NCBI RefSeq assembly: GCF_002855515.1
Contig: NZ_PKRP01000004.1
Span: 310,001 to 374,000, forward strand
Length of the DNA stretch: 64,000 bases
From: Rhizobium sp. TH135
GTDB lineage: Bacteria > Pseudomonadota > Alphaproteobacteria > Rhizobiales > Rhizobiaceae
Reading direction: 5' to 3'
The notes under the pieces were generated by a model. The model ran no database searches, was not told where the DNA came from, and saw only the letters and a list, made by a program, of their open reading frames with translations. Position 1 is the first letter of the stretch. The number at the start of each line of letters is the position of its first letter. Of this stretch, positions 55,443 to 63,926 are shown piece after piece. The position numbers and the translations under genes are program-made.

Positions 55443-55482
55443 AGTGGGAACCTAGGGCGGAAGGTCGGGCTTGGCCAGCATC

Positions 55483-56559
55483 TCAAAGGCGGATGATATG
55501 CTGATCCCAGGCGACCTTGCTCGTCTGGTCGAGAAAATCGCCGCGATAGGACGAGACGGCAAAGCTTGTGGGCGAGGGCGCGATGCCCGCTGCATCCACC
55601 AAAACCGTCTTTGAAATCAGCCGGCCGTCCTTGCCATCCAGCACCGCCCAGAGGCCATTCTTTGGCGAAGCGATACCGACGAGGCCTTCTGTCCGGTTGA
55701 CGGCGATGGCGCCGACATAATTGCCGAGCCGGTCGGTCGTCTCGTCCGGCAGTTGGACATAGGAAACCGGCTCACCCTTGGAGAAATATCCAACCAGCGG
55801 CGGCCGATCCGTGCGCGACCCCTCATACTGGCAGGCAAACCAGATGCGGCCGTCGGCGGCCACGTCGAGATGCCGGGTGGAGAGCTGGCGGAGTTCCGGA
55901 GGCAGTGTGTGCTTCTCGATCAGCGCACCGGTCTTGGCATCGGCCAGAACCAGCGAGGGCTCCATATGGTCGAGATTGAGTTTGGTCCGGCCGAAATCGG
56001 GATGGGTCTCGATCCCGCCATTGGCGATGACCAGGAGACCGTCTGCCGTGACGGTGATGTCATGCGTGCCGATGCCATGGGCCGGCACCTCGCCCACGCG
56101 CTCGAAGCCGGAGATGCAGTCGTAGATCCCGATCACGCCGGCATTGGCGTCGAAGTCGTTTTCGCTCGCATAGAAGAGCCGACCGTCCGGCGAGAAGGCG
56201 CCATGGCCAAAATAGTGACGGCCTTCCGCAGCGGCGATGATGCGCGGCTCAACAGCCTTCTTGGCGTCGAAGATGACGGCAAAGGTCCCCGGTCGGCGGG
56301 CAAAGGCAACCGAAAGCCCGTTTGCGGCACTGTGGCAGAGACCATGGATGCGACCCGGCAGCGCGAACTCGTCGATCAGGCTGCCGGCCTCGCTGACAAG
56401 CCCTAAGGCAAACCTGCCGTCTGCACGTTTGAGGCCACTGGCATAGACCGCGTCCGTCCGTTCAAGCGCATAGGCGGAACGGGGCGCCAGGCCTGCCATA
56501 AAGGCGAGGCCTGCAGAGCGCAGGAAGGCACGGCGATTGATCAGCGGCGTTGCGATCAT
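55483..56559 (-). CDS. DUF1513 periplasmic protein
   Basis: A 358-residue protein with a twin-arginine leader (NRRAFLRSAGLAFMAGLAPR). The mature protein reads as a beta-propeller-like DUF1513 domain: GRIHGLCHSAANGLSVAFAR, GRHYFGHGAFSPDGRLFYAS, GIGTHDITVTADGLLVIANG, several with His pairs. It is the last gene of a four-gene operon with two imelysins and a di-haem oxidoreductase; this set recurs in proteobacteria and is thought to take part in iron handling in the envelope. The start MIATPLINRR is fixed by the leader, 1 bp after the previous stop. Confidence 0.88.
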   Translation of the reverse strand: MIATPLINRRAFLRSAGLAFMAGLAPRSAYALERTDAVYASGLKRADGRFALGLVSEAGSLIDEFALPGRIHGLCHSAANGLSVAFARRPGTFAVIFDAKKAVEPRIIAAAEGRHYFGHGAFSPDGRLFYASENDFDANAGVIGIYDCISGFERVGEVPAHGIGTHDITVTADGLLVIANGGIETHPDFGRTKLNLDHMEPSLVLADAKTGALIEKHTLPPELRQLSTRHLDVAADGRIWFACQYEGSRTDRPPLVGYFSKGEPVSYVQLPDETTDRLGNYVGAIAVNRTEGLVGIASPKNGLWAVLDGKDGRLISKTVLVDAAGIAPSPTSFAVSSYRGDFLDQTSKVAWDQHIIRL

Positions 56560-56560
56560 C

Positions 56561-57667
56561 TCAGTCGCCGTCGGAGAAGGAGAAGCCGGCGGCAAGCCCG
56601 ATCCCGCCACCGAGATCGTTGTTGAGCCTCAGGATCAGGTCGCGGCTGTTGAGCAGCAGGAAGTCGAGCTTGGCGATCTGGGCCGGATCCTCGAAGACCT
56701 TCGCCACATCGGGCTTGATGTCGGCTGACACCCGCGACAGAGAACGGGCGACGAAATCGGTCGAGGAGACGACCGAACGATTGCTCTCCGCCAGAAGCTC
56801 CACCATGCCCGACGTGTCGAGCAGCGCACGCACAGCCTCGATATTGGCGGTGATCGAGCGGAAGGTATTGCCCGAGCGCCAGTAGATCGCCTGGCGCGGC
56901 AGTGCCTTTTTCGGGTCACCCTTGTAGAATTGCTCGATGCGCTGGTCGCGGATCGTCTCGGCCGCATGCACGAGCACGCCGAGCAGCTCCTTGGCGGCCT
57001 CCGCCTCGTCGCGGTAGAGCGGATTGTCGGGCCCCGGTGCCTTCCAGGCGGCTGCCACACCATCGGGGGCATCCCAGGCGGCAGAGAGTTCTGAGCCGAG
57101 GCGCTGCAGGTTGGCTGCGATCGCTGTGCCATACTGGCAGCGATAATTGCTTTCGGTGGCCGTCAGCGTTTCCGAGCCCGTGCCGAAGAGCACGAATTCG
57201 AGGGCGCCAAGCCCCTGCATGGCAACGCTCTTGCCCTTCAGTGTCTCAACCGAGGTGACGCTCGGATCGGGCTTGGCAAGGGCAGACTGAACCTGCTTCA
57301 GCCCGGTTCCCTTGCGGTCGGGGAAGAACAGGATCCGCTCGAAGCGGTTGTCATCGAGTACGGGGCCGACCCGCACGATCTCGATCCGCGACCAGGCCTC
57401 GACGAGATCGCCGAAGGTCGACTGCGCATTCAGCAGGCTTTCAGAGGAGGGCGCCTCGCACAGCATGGCCATGGATTCCTCCATGGTCGCAGCCTCTTCG
57501 GTGAAATGGCGGTAGCCGGGACGGATGAAACCGTCGACGGCCCGCGCCATCACGGCCGGCACCTTGGCGGCGTCAAGCACGCCAGCGGTCGAGTTCGATT
57601 CCTGAGCCAGGGCTGGCAGGGGCAGCAACATCGTGGAGAGAAGCACAAGGCGCGTGAAAAACCGCAT
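56561..57667 (-). CDS. Imelysin-family (M75) protein, second copy
   Basis: A 368-residue periplasmic protein with a signal peptide ending PALAQ near residue 21. It belongs to the imelysin/M75 fold (AWSRIEIVRVGPVLDDNRFE, GTGLKQVQSALAKPD). The family GxHxxE motif appears here as G-L-G-A-L-E (about 152-157), so the His is replaced by Gly while the Glu is kept. This copy may therefore lack the metal-binding role of the first copy (59243-60523). Its ATG overlaps the stop of the di-haem gene by one base. Confidence 0.88.
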   Translation of the reverse strand: MRFFTRLVLLSTMLLPLPALAQESNSTAGVLDAAKVPAVMARAVDGFIRPGYRHFTEEAATMEESMAMLCEAPSSESLLNAQSTFGDLVEAWSRIEIVRVGPVLDDNRFERILFFPDRKGTGLKQVQSALAKPDPSVTSVETLKGKSVAMQGLGALEFVLFGTGSETLTATESNYRCQYGTAIAANLQRLGSELSAAWDAPDGVAAAWKAPGPDNPLYRDEAEAAKELLGVLVHAAETIRDQRIEQFYKGDPKKALPRQAIYWRSGNTFRSITANIEAVRALLDTSGMVELLAESNRSVVSSTDFVARSLSRVSADIKPDVAKVFEDPAQIAKLDFLLLNSRDLILRLNNDLGGGIGLAAGFSFSDGD

Positions 57668-59193
57668 CAGAGAGACTCCAGAAACGTGATCAGGGCCTTG
57701 CGGTCCTCGGGGTTGGCAGCGGCAAAGGCGTTGCGGGCGGCTTCAGCCTCGCCGCCATGCCAGAGAATAGCCTCGGTCAGGTTTCGCGCCCGGCCGTCAT
57801 GCAGGAAGAAGCTGTGGCCGCTGACCACCTGCGTCAGACCGATACCCCAGAGCGGCGGCGTGCGCCACTCCCGCCCGGTGGCATCCCCCACGGCCTGGCC
57901 ATCGGCCAAACCTTCGCCCATGTCATGCAGCAGAAAATCGGAATAGGGCCAGATCAGCTGAAAGGCCTGCGCTTTGTTTTCAGCCTTCCGGCTGGTGACG
58001 AATTTCGGTCGGTGGCAGGCGGTGCAGCCGCTCGCATAGAAGATTTCCTTGCCGCTCAGGACTTCGGCGTCGTCGACATTGCGGCGCTTCGGCACGGCAA
58101 GGTTCTTGGCGTAGAAGGTCACGAGATCGAGCACCGGATCAGGTCCTTCGGTATCGCCCAGCCGCGGCTGTACGCCGGTCGCTGCCTCGAAACACGAGGT
58201 CTGCTTTTCGGTACAGTCGCCGAAATGCCTGGGATCATCCGGCGTCGAAATACCGATGTCGCCGGCAAAGGCGCTGGCGCTCTGGTCGCGCACCGAAGCG
58301 TTCTGCGCCTTCCAGCCAAAGCGGCCGAGCTTGATCTCACCCGTGCGGTGATCGCGGGCGCGGGCGGCGCGTCCGGAAATGCCGTCACCATCGAGGTCAT
58401 CGGGATCGGCGAGCGCCCGGATGTCTTCCTCGGGGATGGCTTCGATCAGGCCGAGCCCGATCATTGGATTGGCGATACGTGGCGACAGCACCGTGCCCGG
58501 ATCGAGCGGCCCATAATTCAGATCGCTGACGGAATAGCTGGGGCGGCGCAGCATCACCGTCTCGCCGCCTGATAGCGTCACCGGCTCCTCGGCATAGGTG
58601 ATCTCCATGCGCCCTTCGGCTGCCATGCCGGGGATCGCTTGGTCCTGAAGCTGGCCACCATAGACGGGGTCGTGCAACGAGGCGATGTCGAGCCGATCAA
58701 GCCTTGCCTGTTCCTCTGCCGTGGCGGCCGGCCGCGCGAGGCGGAAGAACATCGAGGTATGGTCGCGATCGCCTTCCGGCGGATGGCCGCGCCCGTCCTT
58801 CAGGTGACAGCTCTGACAGGCCCGCGCGTTGAACAGGGGCCCAAGGCCGTCGGACGCCTGGGTGGAGGAAGGGGAGGAAACCCAGAGCTTGCGGAACAGT
58901 GCGTTCCCGAGCTTGAACTCCTGCTCCTCGGCAAAGGTGATATTGGCGGAAAAATCGGAAAAGGAGTCCGCGCTTACACCGCGTGGGGACGTGCCGGCCC
59001 CGCCTTGCATCAGTTCGAAACTCTCGGCTTTGCTGAAGTCGCCAGTCGGACGGGTCACGGCGATGACGCGGGACGTGTCCTTCGGCGTCAGGTCGGTCCG
59101 CCCGACAGCCTCTTCGGCGGCAACGGGCGAGATCGTGAGGCCCGTCGTCAAAAGCATGCCGAGGCCGGCGAGGATGGCCTTGCGAGTTCTCAT
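57667..59193 (-). CDS. Di-haem oxidoreductase (thiol oxidoreductase family)
   Basis: A 508-residue periplasmic c-type cytochrome with signal peptide (LAGLGMLLTTGLTISPVAAE). It has two haem sites, CQSCH at about 126-130 and CTACH near residue 390, with ACQSCHLKDGRGHPPEGD typical of COG3488 (di-haem oxidoreductase, putative peroxidase). It is predicted to carry electrons or oxidise a partner in the operon. Neighbours upstream and downstream are imelysins, the known arrangement. The length is normal for the family. Confidence 0.9.
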   Translation of the reverse strand: MRTRKAILAGLGMLLTTGLTISPVAAEEAVGRTDLTPKDTSRVIAVTRPTGDFSKAESFELMQGGAGTSPRGVSADSFSDFSANITFAEEQEFKLGNALFRKLWVSSPSSTQASDGLGPLFNARACQSCHLKDGRGHPPEGDRDHTSMFFRLARPAATAEEQARLDRLDIASLHDPVYGGQLQDQAIPGMAAEGRMEITYAEEPVTLSGGETVMLRRPSYSVSDLNYGPLDPGTVLSPRIANPMIGLGLIEAIPEEDIRALADPDDLDGDGISGRAARARDHRTGEIKLGRFGWKAQNASVRDQSASAFAGDIGISTPDDPRHFGDCTEKQTSCFEAATGVQPRLGDTEGPDPVLDLVTFYAKNLAVPKRRNVDDAEVLSGKEIFYASGCTACHRPKFVTSRKAENKAQAFQLIWPYSDFLLHDMGEGLADGQAVGDATGREWRTPPLWGIGLTQVVSGHSFFLHDGRARNLTEAILWHGGEAEAARNAFAAANPEDRKALITFLESL

Positions 59194-59242
59194 GAGGGGG
59201 ATCGGGCCGCTCCCTTGGAAAGGGGCGGCCCGCCTTTGCTAC

Positions 59243-60523
59243 TTACTGGAAGACGGCGCCAGGATTATCAAGGCTGTCGGAGCCTTCAAGCTCGATCGTG
59301 CCAAGATCCAGCGACGCAATGACGCGCTGGATGGTTTGGGTCTGGTCGATCAGGCCGTCGATGGCGGCCTGCACGGTGGCATTGCCCTCGGCATTGCCTT
59401 CGCCAATCATCTGGTCATAGGCTTCCTTGGCCTGAGCGCGCTCGGCCATCGTGTTCATTGCATTGAGCGTCTTCTCAAGCTTGCCCTTCATTTCCGCATC
59501 GAGTGCGGCATCCTTGGCGGCAACCAGCTCCGAGAGTGATGGACCTGTCATCTTGGTGCCGTCGACGCGGGTGTATTCGCCGGTATAAGCGGAGGCGATG
59601 CCGATGGCGTCGTTCAGATGCGAGGCATGCGTGTTGTCGGAGAAGCAATCATGCTCCTCTTCCGGATCATGCAAGAGCACGCCGAGCTTCATGCGCTCGC
59701 CGGCGAGTTCGCCGTAGGAGAGCGAGCCCATGCCGGTGAGGATCGCGGAAATGCCCTTCTGCTCGTCGGCGAGAACAGCCTTCGTCGCTTCGCCCTCTGG
59801 CGCCCAGGCAGCGACCATCTCTTCGAGGTCCTGGACCAGCAGCGTGGAAGCGGCCTTCAGGTAGGCGGCGCGGCGGTCGCAATTGCCATTGGTGCAATTG
59901 GCCGTGTCGTAATCGGTGAAGGAGCGGTTGCCGGCACCCGGACCGGTGCCGTTCAGATCCTGGCCCCAGAGCAGGAATTCGATGGCATGATAGCCGGTTG
60001 CGACATTGGCTTCGACTTCGCCGGCTTCATGCAGCGTCTCGGCGAGAAACTCCGGCGTGATCTCGGAGGCATCGACCTCATCGCCGTTGATCTTGACCTT
60101 CGGGCTGGCGATGACGTTGGCGACGTAAAGCGCATTGCCGTCGCTTTCGGTGCCGTAAGCAGCATCGACGTAATCGATCAGGCCTTCATCCAGCGGCCAG
60201 GCATTCACCTTGCCTTCCCAATCGTCAACGATCGGGTTGCCGAAGCGATAGACCTCGGTCTGCTGATAGGGCACGCGGGCGGCGATCCAGGCCGCGCGTG
60301 CGGCTTTCAGCGTTTCGTCGCTCGGCTTGGCAATCAGCGCGTCGATGGCGGCATCGAGTGCCTTGGCGGTCGAAAGCGCATCCTGGAACTTGGCTTCAGC
60401 CAGCGCGCTGTAGTGGGTCAGCACGTCCTTGGGTGCCGGCGCGGCGAGCGCCGGACCAGCGAAGATGGCAGCCGATGTGACCAGCAGCGCGATCGATGCG
60501 CCGATGACGGATTTCCGGATCAT
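59243..60523 (-). CDS. Imelysin-family (M75) protein, IrpA-like
   Basis: A 426-residue periplasmic protein: signal peptide (SIALLVTSAAIFAGPALAAP), then an imelysin domain with an intact GxHxxE motif, GYHAIEFLLWG at 177-187 (G177, H179, E182). Other family segments are AWIAARVPYQQTEVYRFGNP, and LHEAGEVEANVATG. IrpA/imelysin proteins are iron-regulated and are thought to bind metal or haem in the envelope. It is the first gene of the operon. The start MIRKSVIG is chosen over the longer frame, which has no signal peptide. A 14-bp palindrome lies about 110 bp upstream. Confidence 0.9.
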   Translation of the reverse strand: MIRKSVIGASIALLVTSAAIFAGPALAAPAPKDVLTHYSALAEAKFQDALSTAKALDAAIDALIAKPSDETLKAARAAWIAARVPYQQTEVYRFGNPIVDDWEGKVNAWPLDEGLIDYVDAAYGTESDGNALYVANVIASPKVKINGDEVDASEITPEFLAETLHEAGEVEANVATGYHAIEFLLWGQDLNGTGPGAGNRSFTDYDTANCTNGNCDRRAAYLKAASTLLVQDLEEMVAAWAPEGEATKAVLADEQKGISAILTGMGSLSYGELAGERMKLGVLLHDPEEEHDCFSDNTHASHLNDAIGIASAYTGEYTRVDGTKMTGPSLSELVAAKDAALDAEMKGKLEKTLNAMNTMAERAQAKEAYDQMIGEGNAEGNATVQAAIDGLIDQTQTIQRVIASLDLGTIELEGSDSLDNPGAVFQ

Positions 60524-60631
60524 GGTGTCTCCCTGCGGCGCCGATGGCGCCTCGTATTGAACGGACCGCCATGTCTTCGCGCAAAAAGAAACTGGTGTCA
60601 AACAGTCGACTATAAGAAACAACCGTTGGAA

Positions 60632-60645
60632 TTGACGATGGTCAA
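60632..60645. promoter_or_regulatory. Short palindrome upstream of the imelysin operon
   Basis: TTGAC at 60632-60636 and GTCAA at 60641-60645 form a palindrome with a 4-bp spacer, in the 123-bp gap between the methyltransferase stop and the imelysin start. It does not fit the iron-responsive operator TGA-N9-TCA (the gap here is 6), so no regulator is named. Confidence 0.3.
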
Positions 60646-60646
60646 A

Positions 60647-61939
60647 TCACGTCGGGCGACGGCGCATGCGACAGAAGAAGAAGCCGTCTGTGTCCATGCT
60701 GGCGGGGCTGAGCGTCACGGTCTTGCCATCCGCCGAGCGCGGCTTCGGCGCTGACGACCCGAACAGACGCGTCCAGTCTTCAACCACGGAGACGATCTCG
60801 AAGCTCGGATTGGCCTCGCAGAAGGCCTGGACCTGGCGGTCATTTTCTTCCGGCAGCACCGAACAGGTGACATAAAGCAGGGAGCCATTCGGCTTGACGA
60901 AGGTCGAGGCCTCGGTGAGCGCCTCCTGCTGCTGCGCCACGCGTTCCTGCAGGTTCCGGTCGGTCAGGCGCCACTTGGTGTCGGGACGACGACGCCATGT
61001 GCCGGTACCGGTGCACGGCGCATCGACCAGCACCTGGTCGCAGCGTTCTTTCAGGCTTGAAAGCCCCTTGGTGCTGTCATGGACTTGGACATTGTGGGTG
61101 CCGGCGCGCTTCAACCGCTCGATGATCGGCGCCAGCCGCTTGCGGTCGGCGTCATAGGCGTGAACCTGACCCTTGTTGTTCATGGCAGCCGCCATGGCGA
61201 GCGTCTTGCCGCCACCGCCGGCGCAGAAGTCGAGCACCTGGTCGCCTTCGCGCGGTGTCACGAGATCGGCCACGATCTGCGAACCCTCGTCCTGCACTTC
61301 GAACCAGCCCTTCTGGAAGCTAAGTTCGGCCGTGACGTTCGGCAGCCGCGACGGACCTTCTCCGGCCGGCACCCGCATGCCGAAACGGGCGATCGGAGAG
61401 GCCTGGGCACCGGAACGGTCGAGCGCCTTCACGACTTTGTCGCGATTGGCCTTCAGCGTGTTGACGCGCAGATCAAGCGTCGGGCGCGTGGCCAGCGCCT
61501 GTGCCTCTGCCAGCCAGTCGTCCCCGAAGGCCTGCTCGAAGGATGGCTGCACCCAGTCGGGAATGTCGGCCTGGACCTGCAAGGGTGCGTCGGAGAGATC
61601 ACGGCTCGAAAAGGCCTGGATCTGGCTTTCGGTCAGGGCTGTGGGCGCAAAATTGTCGCCTTCGAATTCGGCCTGCAGAGCCTCAAGGCTCATGCCCCAT
61701 TGGCGCAGGAGAACGGCCCAGCCGAGCGAACCGGCACTGTCGTCGTCCATCAGCCACGCATGGGAGAGCTTCATGCGCAGTGCGTCGTAGACAATATTGC
61801 CGATTGCCGCACGATCGCCGGAGCCGGCAAAGCGATGCGAAAGGCCCCAATCCTTGAGGGCATCGGCAACGGGACGGCGACGGGTCTCGATATCGCTCAA
61901 GACTTCAATCGCACCGGCAAGACGGCCGCCCAGACGCAT
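60647..61939 (-). CDS. RsmB/NOP family RNA cytosine methyltransferase
   Basis: A 430-residue SAM-dependent methyltransferase that makes 5-methylcytosine in rRNA or tRNA. The N-terminal NusB-like part covers about 1-130. The SAM site is VLDFCAGGGGKTLAMAAAM, and the two catalytic cysteines are in VDAPCTGTGTW and LLYVTCSVLPEEN. The sequence is the RsmB/NOP group; whether the target is 16S C967 or another site cannot be seen. The gene has no near neighbours in operon distance. Confidence 0.9.
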   Translation of the reverse strand: MRLGGRLAGAIEVLSDIETRRRPVADALKDWGLSHRFAGSGDRAAIGNIVYDALRMKLSHAWLMDDDSAGSLGWAVLLRQWGMSLEALQAEFEGDNFAPTALTESQIQAFSSRDLSDAPLQVQADIPDWVQPSFEQAFGDDWLAEAQALATRPTLDLRVNTLKANRDKVVKALDRSGAQASPIARFGMRVPAGEGPSRLPNVTAELSFQKGWFEVQDEGSQIVADLVTPREGDQVLDFCAGGGGKTLAMAAAMNNKGQVHAYDADRKRLAPIIERLKRAGTHNVQVHDSTKGLSSLKERCDQVLVDAPCTGTGTWRRRPDTKWRLTDRNLQERVAQQQEALTEASTFVKPNGSLLYVTCSVLPEENDRQVQAFCEANPSFEIVSVVEDWTRLFGSSAPKPRSADGKTVTLSPASMDTDGFFFCRMRRRPT

Positions 61940-62046
61940 GGTTATTCTCCTCTGAAAGAAGAGAGCGTGGTAGCGGCGATCACGGGCAAGAGCAAGCGCC
62001 TAAAGCCCGAGTGATCGATCGCCGCTCCCGGATGTCGGGGCACTTA

Positions 62047-62308
62047 TACCAAGTGTCGATGATCGGAACCGATAGGATGGCTTATTGCAGGTCTCTGGCT
62101 CGGCGCGGCGCGCCGGGCGATGCTGTCGCATCGTCCAAGCGGCGCAACAACGCCAGGGGCCTGCAAGAAGCCACCTTTGGTCGGCTTCCCGCCCATTCTG
62201 GCGTCGTCGAGCTCCTTGACCGATGCGAGAGCATCGCTCTTCGCACCTCTCCTAGCCAGAAAGGGCGGTCGAGCCGATCCTATGGGTTCCTATCATCGAC
62301 ACTTGGTA
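62047..62308. mobile_element. MITE-like element with 31-bp terminal inverted repeats
   Basis: The left end at 62047-62077 and the right end at 62278-62308 are inverted repeats that match at about 29 of 31 positions, both beginning TACCAAGTGTCGATGAT. Weaker matches continue inward (left TAGGATGGCT and TCTCTGGCTCGG; right TAGGATCGGCT and TTTCTGGCTAGG). The total length is 262 bp with no coding capacity for a transposase. TTA flanks both ends, and alternatively TA can be read as a target duplication, as for IS630/Tc1-type elements. It abuts the rlpA stop codon. The parent element is unknown. Confidence 0.75.
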
Positions 62309-62671
62309 TTAGCCCAGGATTTCGTAGCAGACCTTGGCGTGGCCAGAGCGGATCATGCCGATGTTCTGCGCGGCTGCCTTGGAAAGATCGAGCACACGGC
62401 CACGGATGAAGGGGCCACGATCATTGATGCGAACGACGACGCTCTTGCCGCTTCGCGAATTGGTGACCTTCACCTTGGTGCCGAAAGGCAGGCTCTTGTG
62501 GGCTGCCGTCAGCTTGGCCGGGTTCATACGTTCGCCGGAAGCGGTCTTCGAATGCAGTGCGTACCAGGAGGCACCACCGCAGGAAGACTTCGCATTTGCA
62601 CTGTGAGGCGCGAAAGCACAGAGTGCAGCAATAGTTGCAGCGGCGAAAATAGAGCGTCGGTTGATCGTCAA
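62309..62671 (-). CDS. rlpA: RlpA-like protein (septal ring lytic transglycosylase family)
   Basis: A 120-residue secreted protein with signal peptide ([20 protein letters not shown]) and a double-psi beta-barrel domain of the RlpA type: [40 protein letters not shown], and [20 protein letters not shown]. The Asp in NDRGPF is the family catalytic residue. It has no SPOR domain, so it is the short form. The TAA stop lies exactly at the right boundary of the MITE-like element. The ATG is followed by a good leader. Confidence 0.9.
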   Translation of the reverse strand: MTINRRSIFAAATIAALCAFAPHSANAKSSCGGASWYALHSKTASGERMNPAKLTAAHKSLPFGTKVKVTNSRSGKSVVVRINDRGPFIRGRVLDLSKAAAQNIGMIRSGHAKVCYEILG

Positions 62672-63041
62672 GTTTTACGTCCCTAGTCGTTGACACGAGC
62701 GGTTTTTTGCGTGGCATCGGCTAGGCAGGGTCAAAAATGGCAAAAACGTGCCCATAGTCGATCACGAAAAGTTACGAAATGTAACATTCGTGATGAGTGC
62801 GAGTGGGATCTTTACCTTAACGAAATATGAATTTTACGGAAAAATCGTTTGATTCCATGACTCTTCGCGGAATTAAAAACTCACGATTCCACCTTTTGCG
62901 GCATTCACGGAATCGGCAAAGAAAAATTTTGCTCATTCGTCATATTTGCTGCCCAAATTGTGGTGCGGACGGGGCCAGACGCTCGTCTGCGCAGGCTTTC
63001 TGGCGCTCTGAGCGCAAAGTTTGACCCCGTGAAACGCGGTT
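62672..63041. other. AT-rich intergenic region of 370 bp
   Basis: The half next to rlpA is AT-rich and should hold the rlpA promoter. The half next to the SDR gene is GC-richer, with short hairpins (AGAC/GTCT at about 62980 and GCGCTC/GAGCGC at about 63003). A TTAACGAAAT half site lies at 62817. No gene, terminator or known RNA family is recognised. A small RNA is possible but not shown. Confidence 0.5.
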
Positions 63042-63923
63042 TTAGCCCCGTTGGTTCCATGTGCCGGAGCCAAGTAGATCGGCCAGGGACATAATGTAAT
63101 TCGGGTACTGGAAGTTGAATCCGAGGGACTTGATCTTGGCGTTCGAAACCCGCTTGTTCTCGCCGTAGAAGGAGCGCGCCATGGGGGTCAGCTCTGCCGT
63201 CTCAAACGGCTGCTCGGCGGGTGCATCCATCTCCATGAGGCGGGCGGCTTCGGTCACCACGTCCTGCGGCGGGGAGGGCATGTCGTCGGTGACATTGAAG
63301 ATCCCGCCGGTCTTCGGGCCGGCGAGGAAGGCGGTCGCCGATGCGATGTCCTCGACGCGGATACGGTTGAATACCTGGTCCTTTTTCACCAGTCGGCGCG
63401 CGGTCCCGTTGGCCAGATTCATGAAGGTGTTGCGACCGGGACCATAGATGCCCGAGAGCCGCAGGATCGAAAGCGGAAGCCCGGCGCGCGCCGCCACCAC
63501 CTGCCAGGCCTGCTCGGCATCGACGCGTTCCACCGAGCGTACCGAGACCGGCTTCAACTCGCTATCCTCGTTCACCCAGGCGCCGTGATGGTCGCCATAG
63601 ACGCCGACAGTCGACAGATAGGCGATCCATTCGAGCTTCGGCATCAAGGCCTTGATGCCCGGCTGTCCGCAGAGGCGGATGAGCGGGTCACCCTCGCTGC
63701 CGGGGGCAATCGACTGAACGAGATGCGTGGTCTCCAAGAGCTCGGCACGAAGTGGCTCCGACAGGCTCGCACCGTCGAAGACGAAGGGCCGGATGCCCAT
63801 CTCCTCGAGCGCCTTGCCCTTCTCGGCACTCCGTGTGGTCCCGGCGACCGAGGCGCCCTCGCTGCCGAGGAGCTTGCCGATGGCCTTGCCCGAATATCCC
63901 GCTCCGAAAATCATCAAACGCAT
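63042..63923 (-). CDS. NAD-dependent epimerase/SDR-type reductase
   Basis: A 293-residue extended short-chain dehydrogenase. The glycine-rich loop is MRLMIFGAGYSGKAIGKLLG. YLSTVGVYGDHHGAWVNEDS carries the region of the active-site Ser/Thr and Tyr, and SGIYGPGRNTF is the usual product-side motif. The family reduces or epimerises sugar nucleotides or other carbonyls; the substrate is unknown. Its ATG lies 3 bp after the stop of the gene cut at the window edge. Ribosome site GAGGGGGAG lies about 8 nt upstream. Confidence 0.88.
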   Translation of the reverse strand: MRLMIFGAGYSGKAIGKLLGSEGASVAGTTRSAEKGKALEEMGIRPFVFDGASLSEPLRAELLETTHLVQSIAPGSEGDPLIRLCGQPGIKALMPKLEWIAYLSTVGVYGDHHGAWVNEDSELKPVSVRSVERVDAEQAWQVVAARAGLPLSILRLSGIYGPGRNTFMNLANGTARRLVKKDQVFNRIRVEDIASATAFLAGPKTGGIFNVTDDMPSPPQDVVTEAARLMEMDAPAEQPFETAELTPMARSFYGENKRVSNAKIKSLGFNFQYPNYIMSLADLLGSGTWNQRG

Positions 63924-63926
63924 GCG

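Noticed and set aside
60632..60645. RirA-type iron-responsive operator upstream of the imelysin operon
   Set aside because: The TGA and TCA halves are 6 bp apart; the motif needs 9. Kept only as an unnamed palindrome.
62011..62409. A 132-codon frame across the MITE-like element
   Set aside because: No ribosome site or domain, and it runs into the end of rlpA. The inverted repeats explain the stretch better.
62827..63024. A 65-codon frame upstream of rlpA
   Set aside because: AT-rich intergenic sequence with no ribosome site and no recognisable composition; probably chance.
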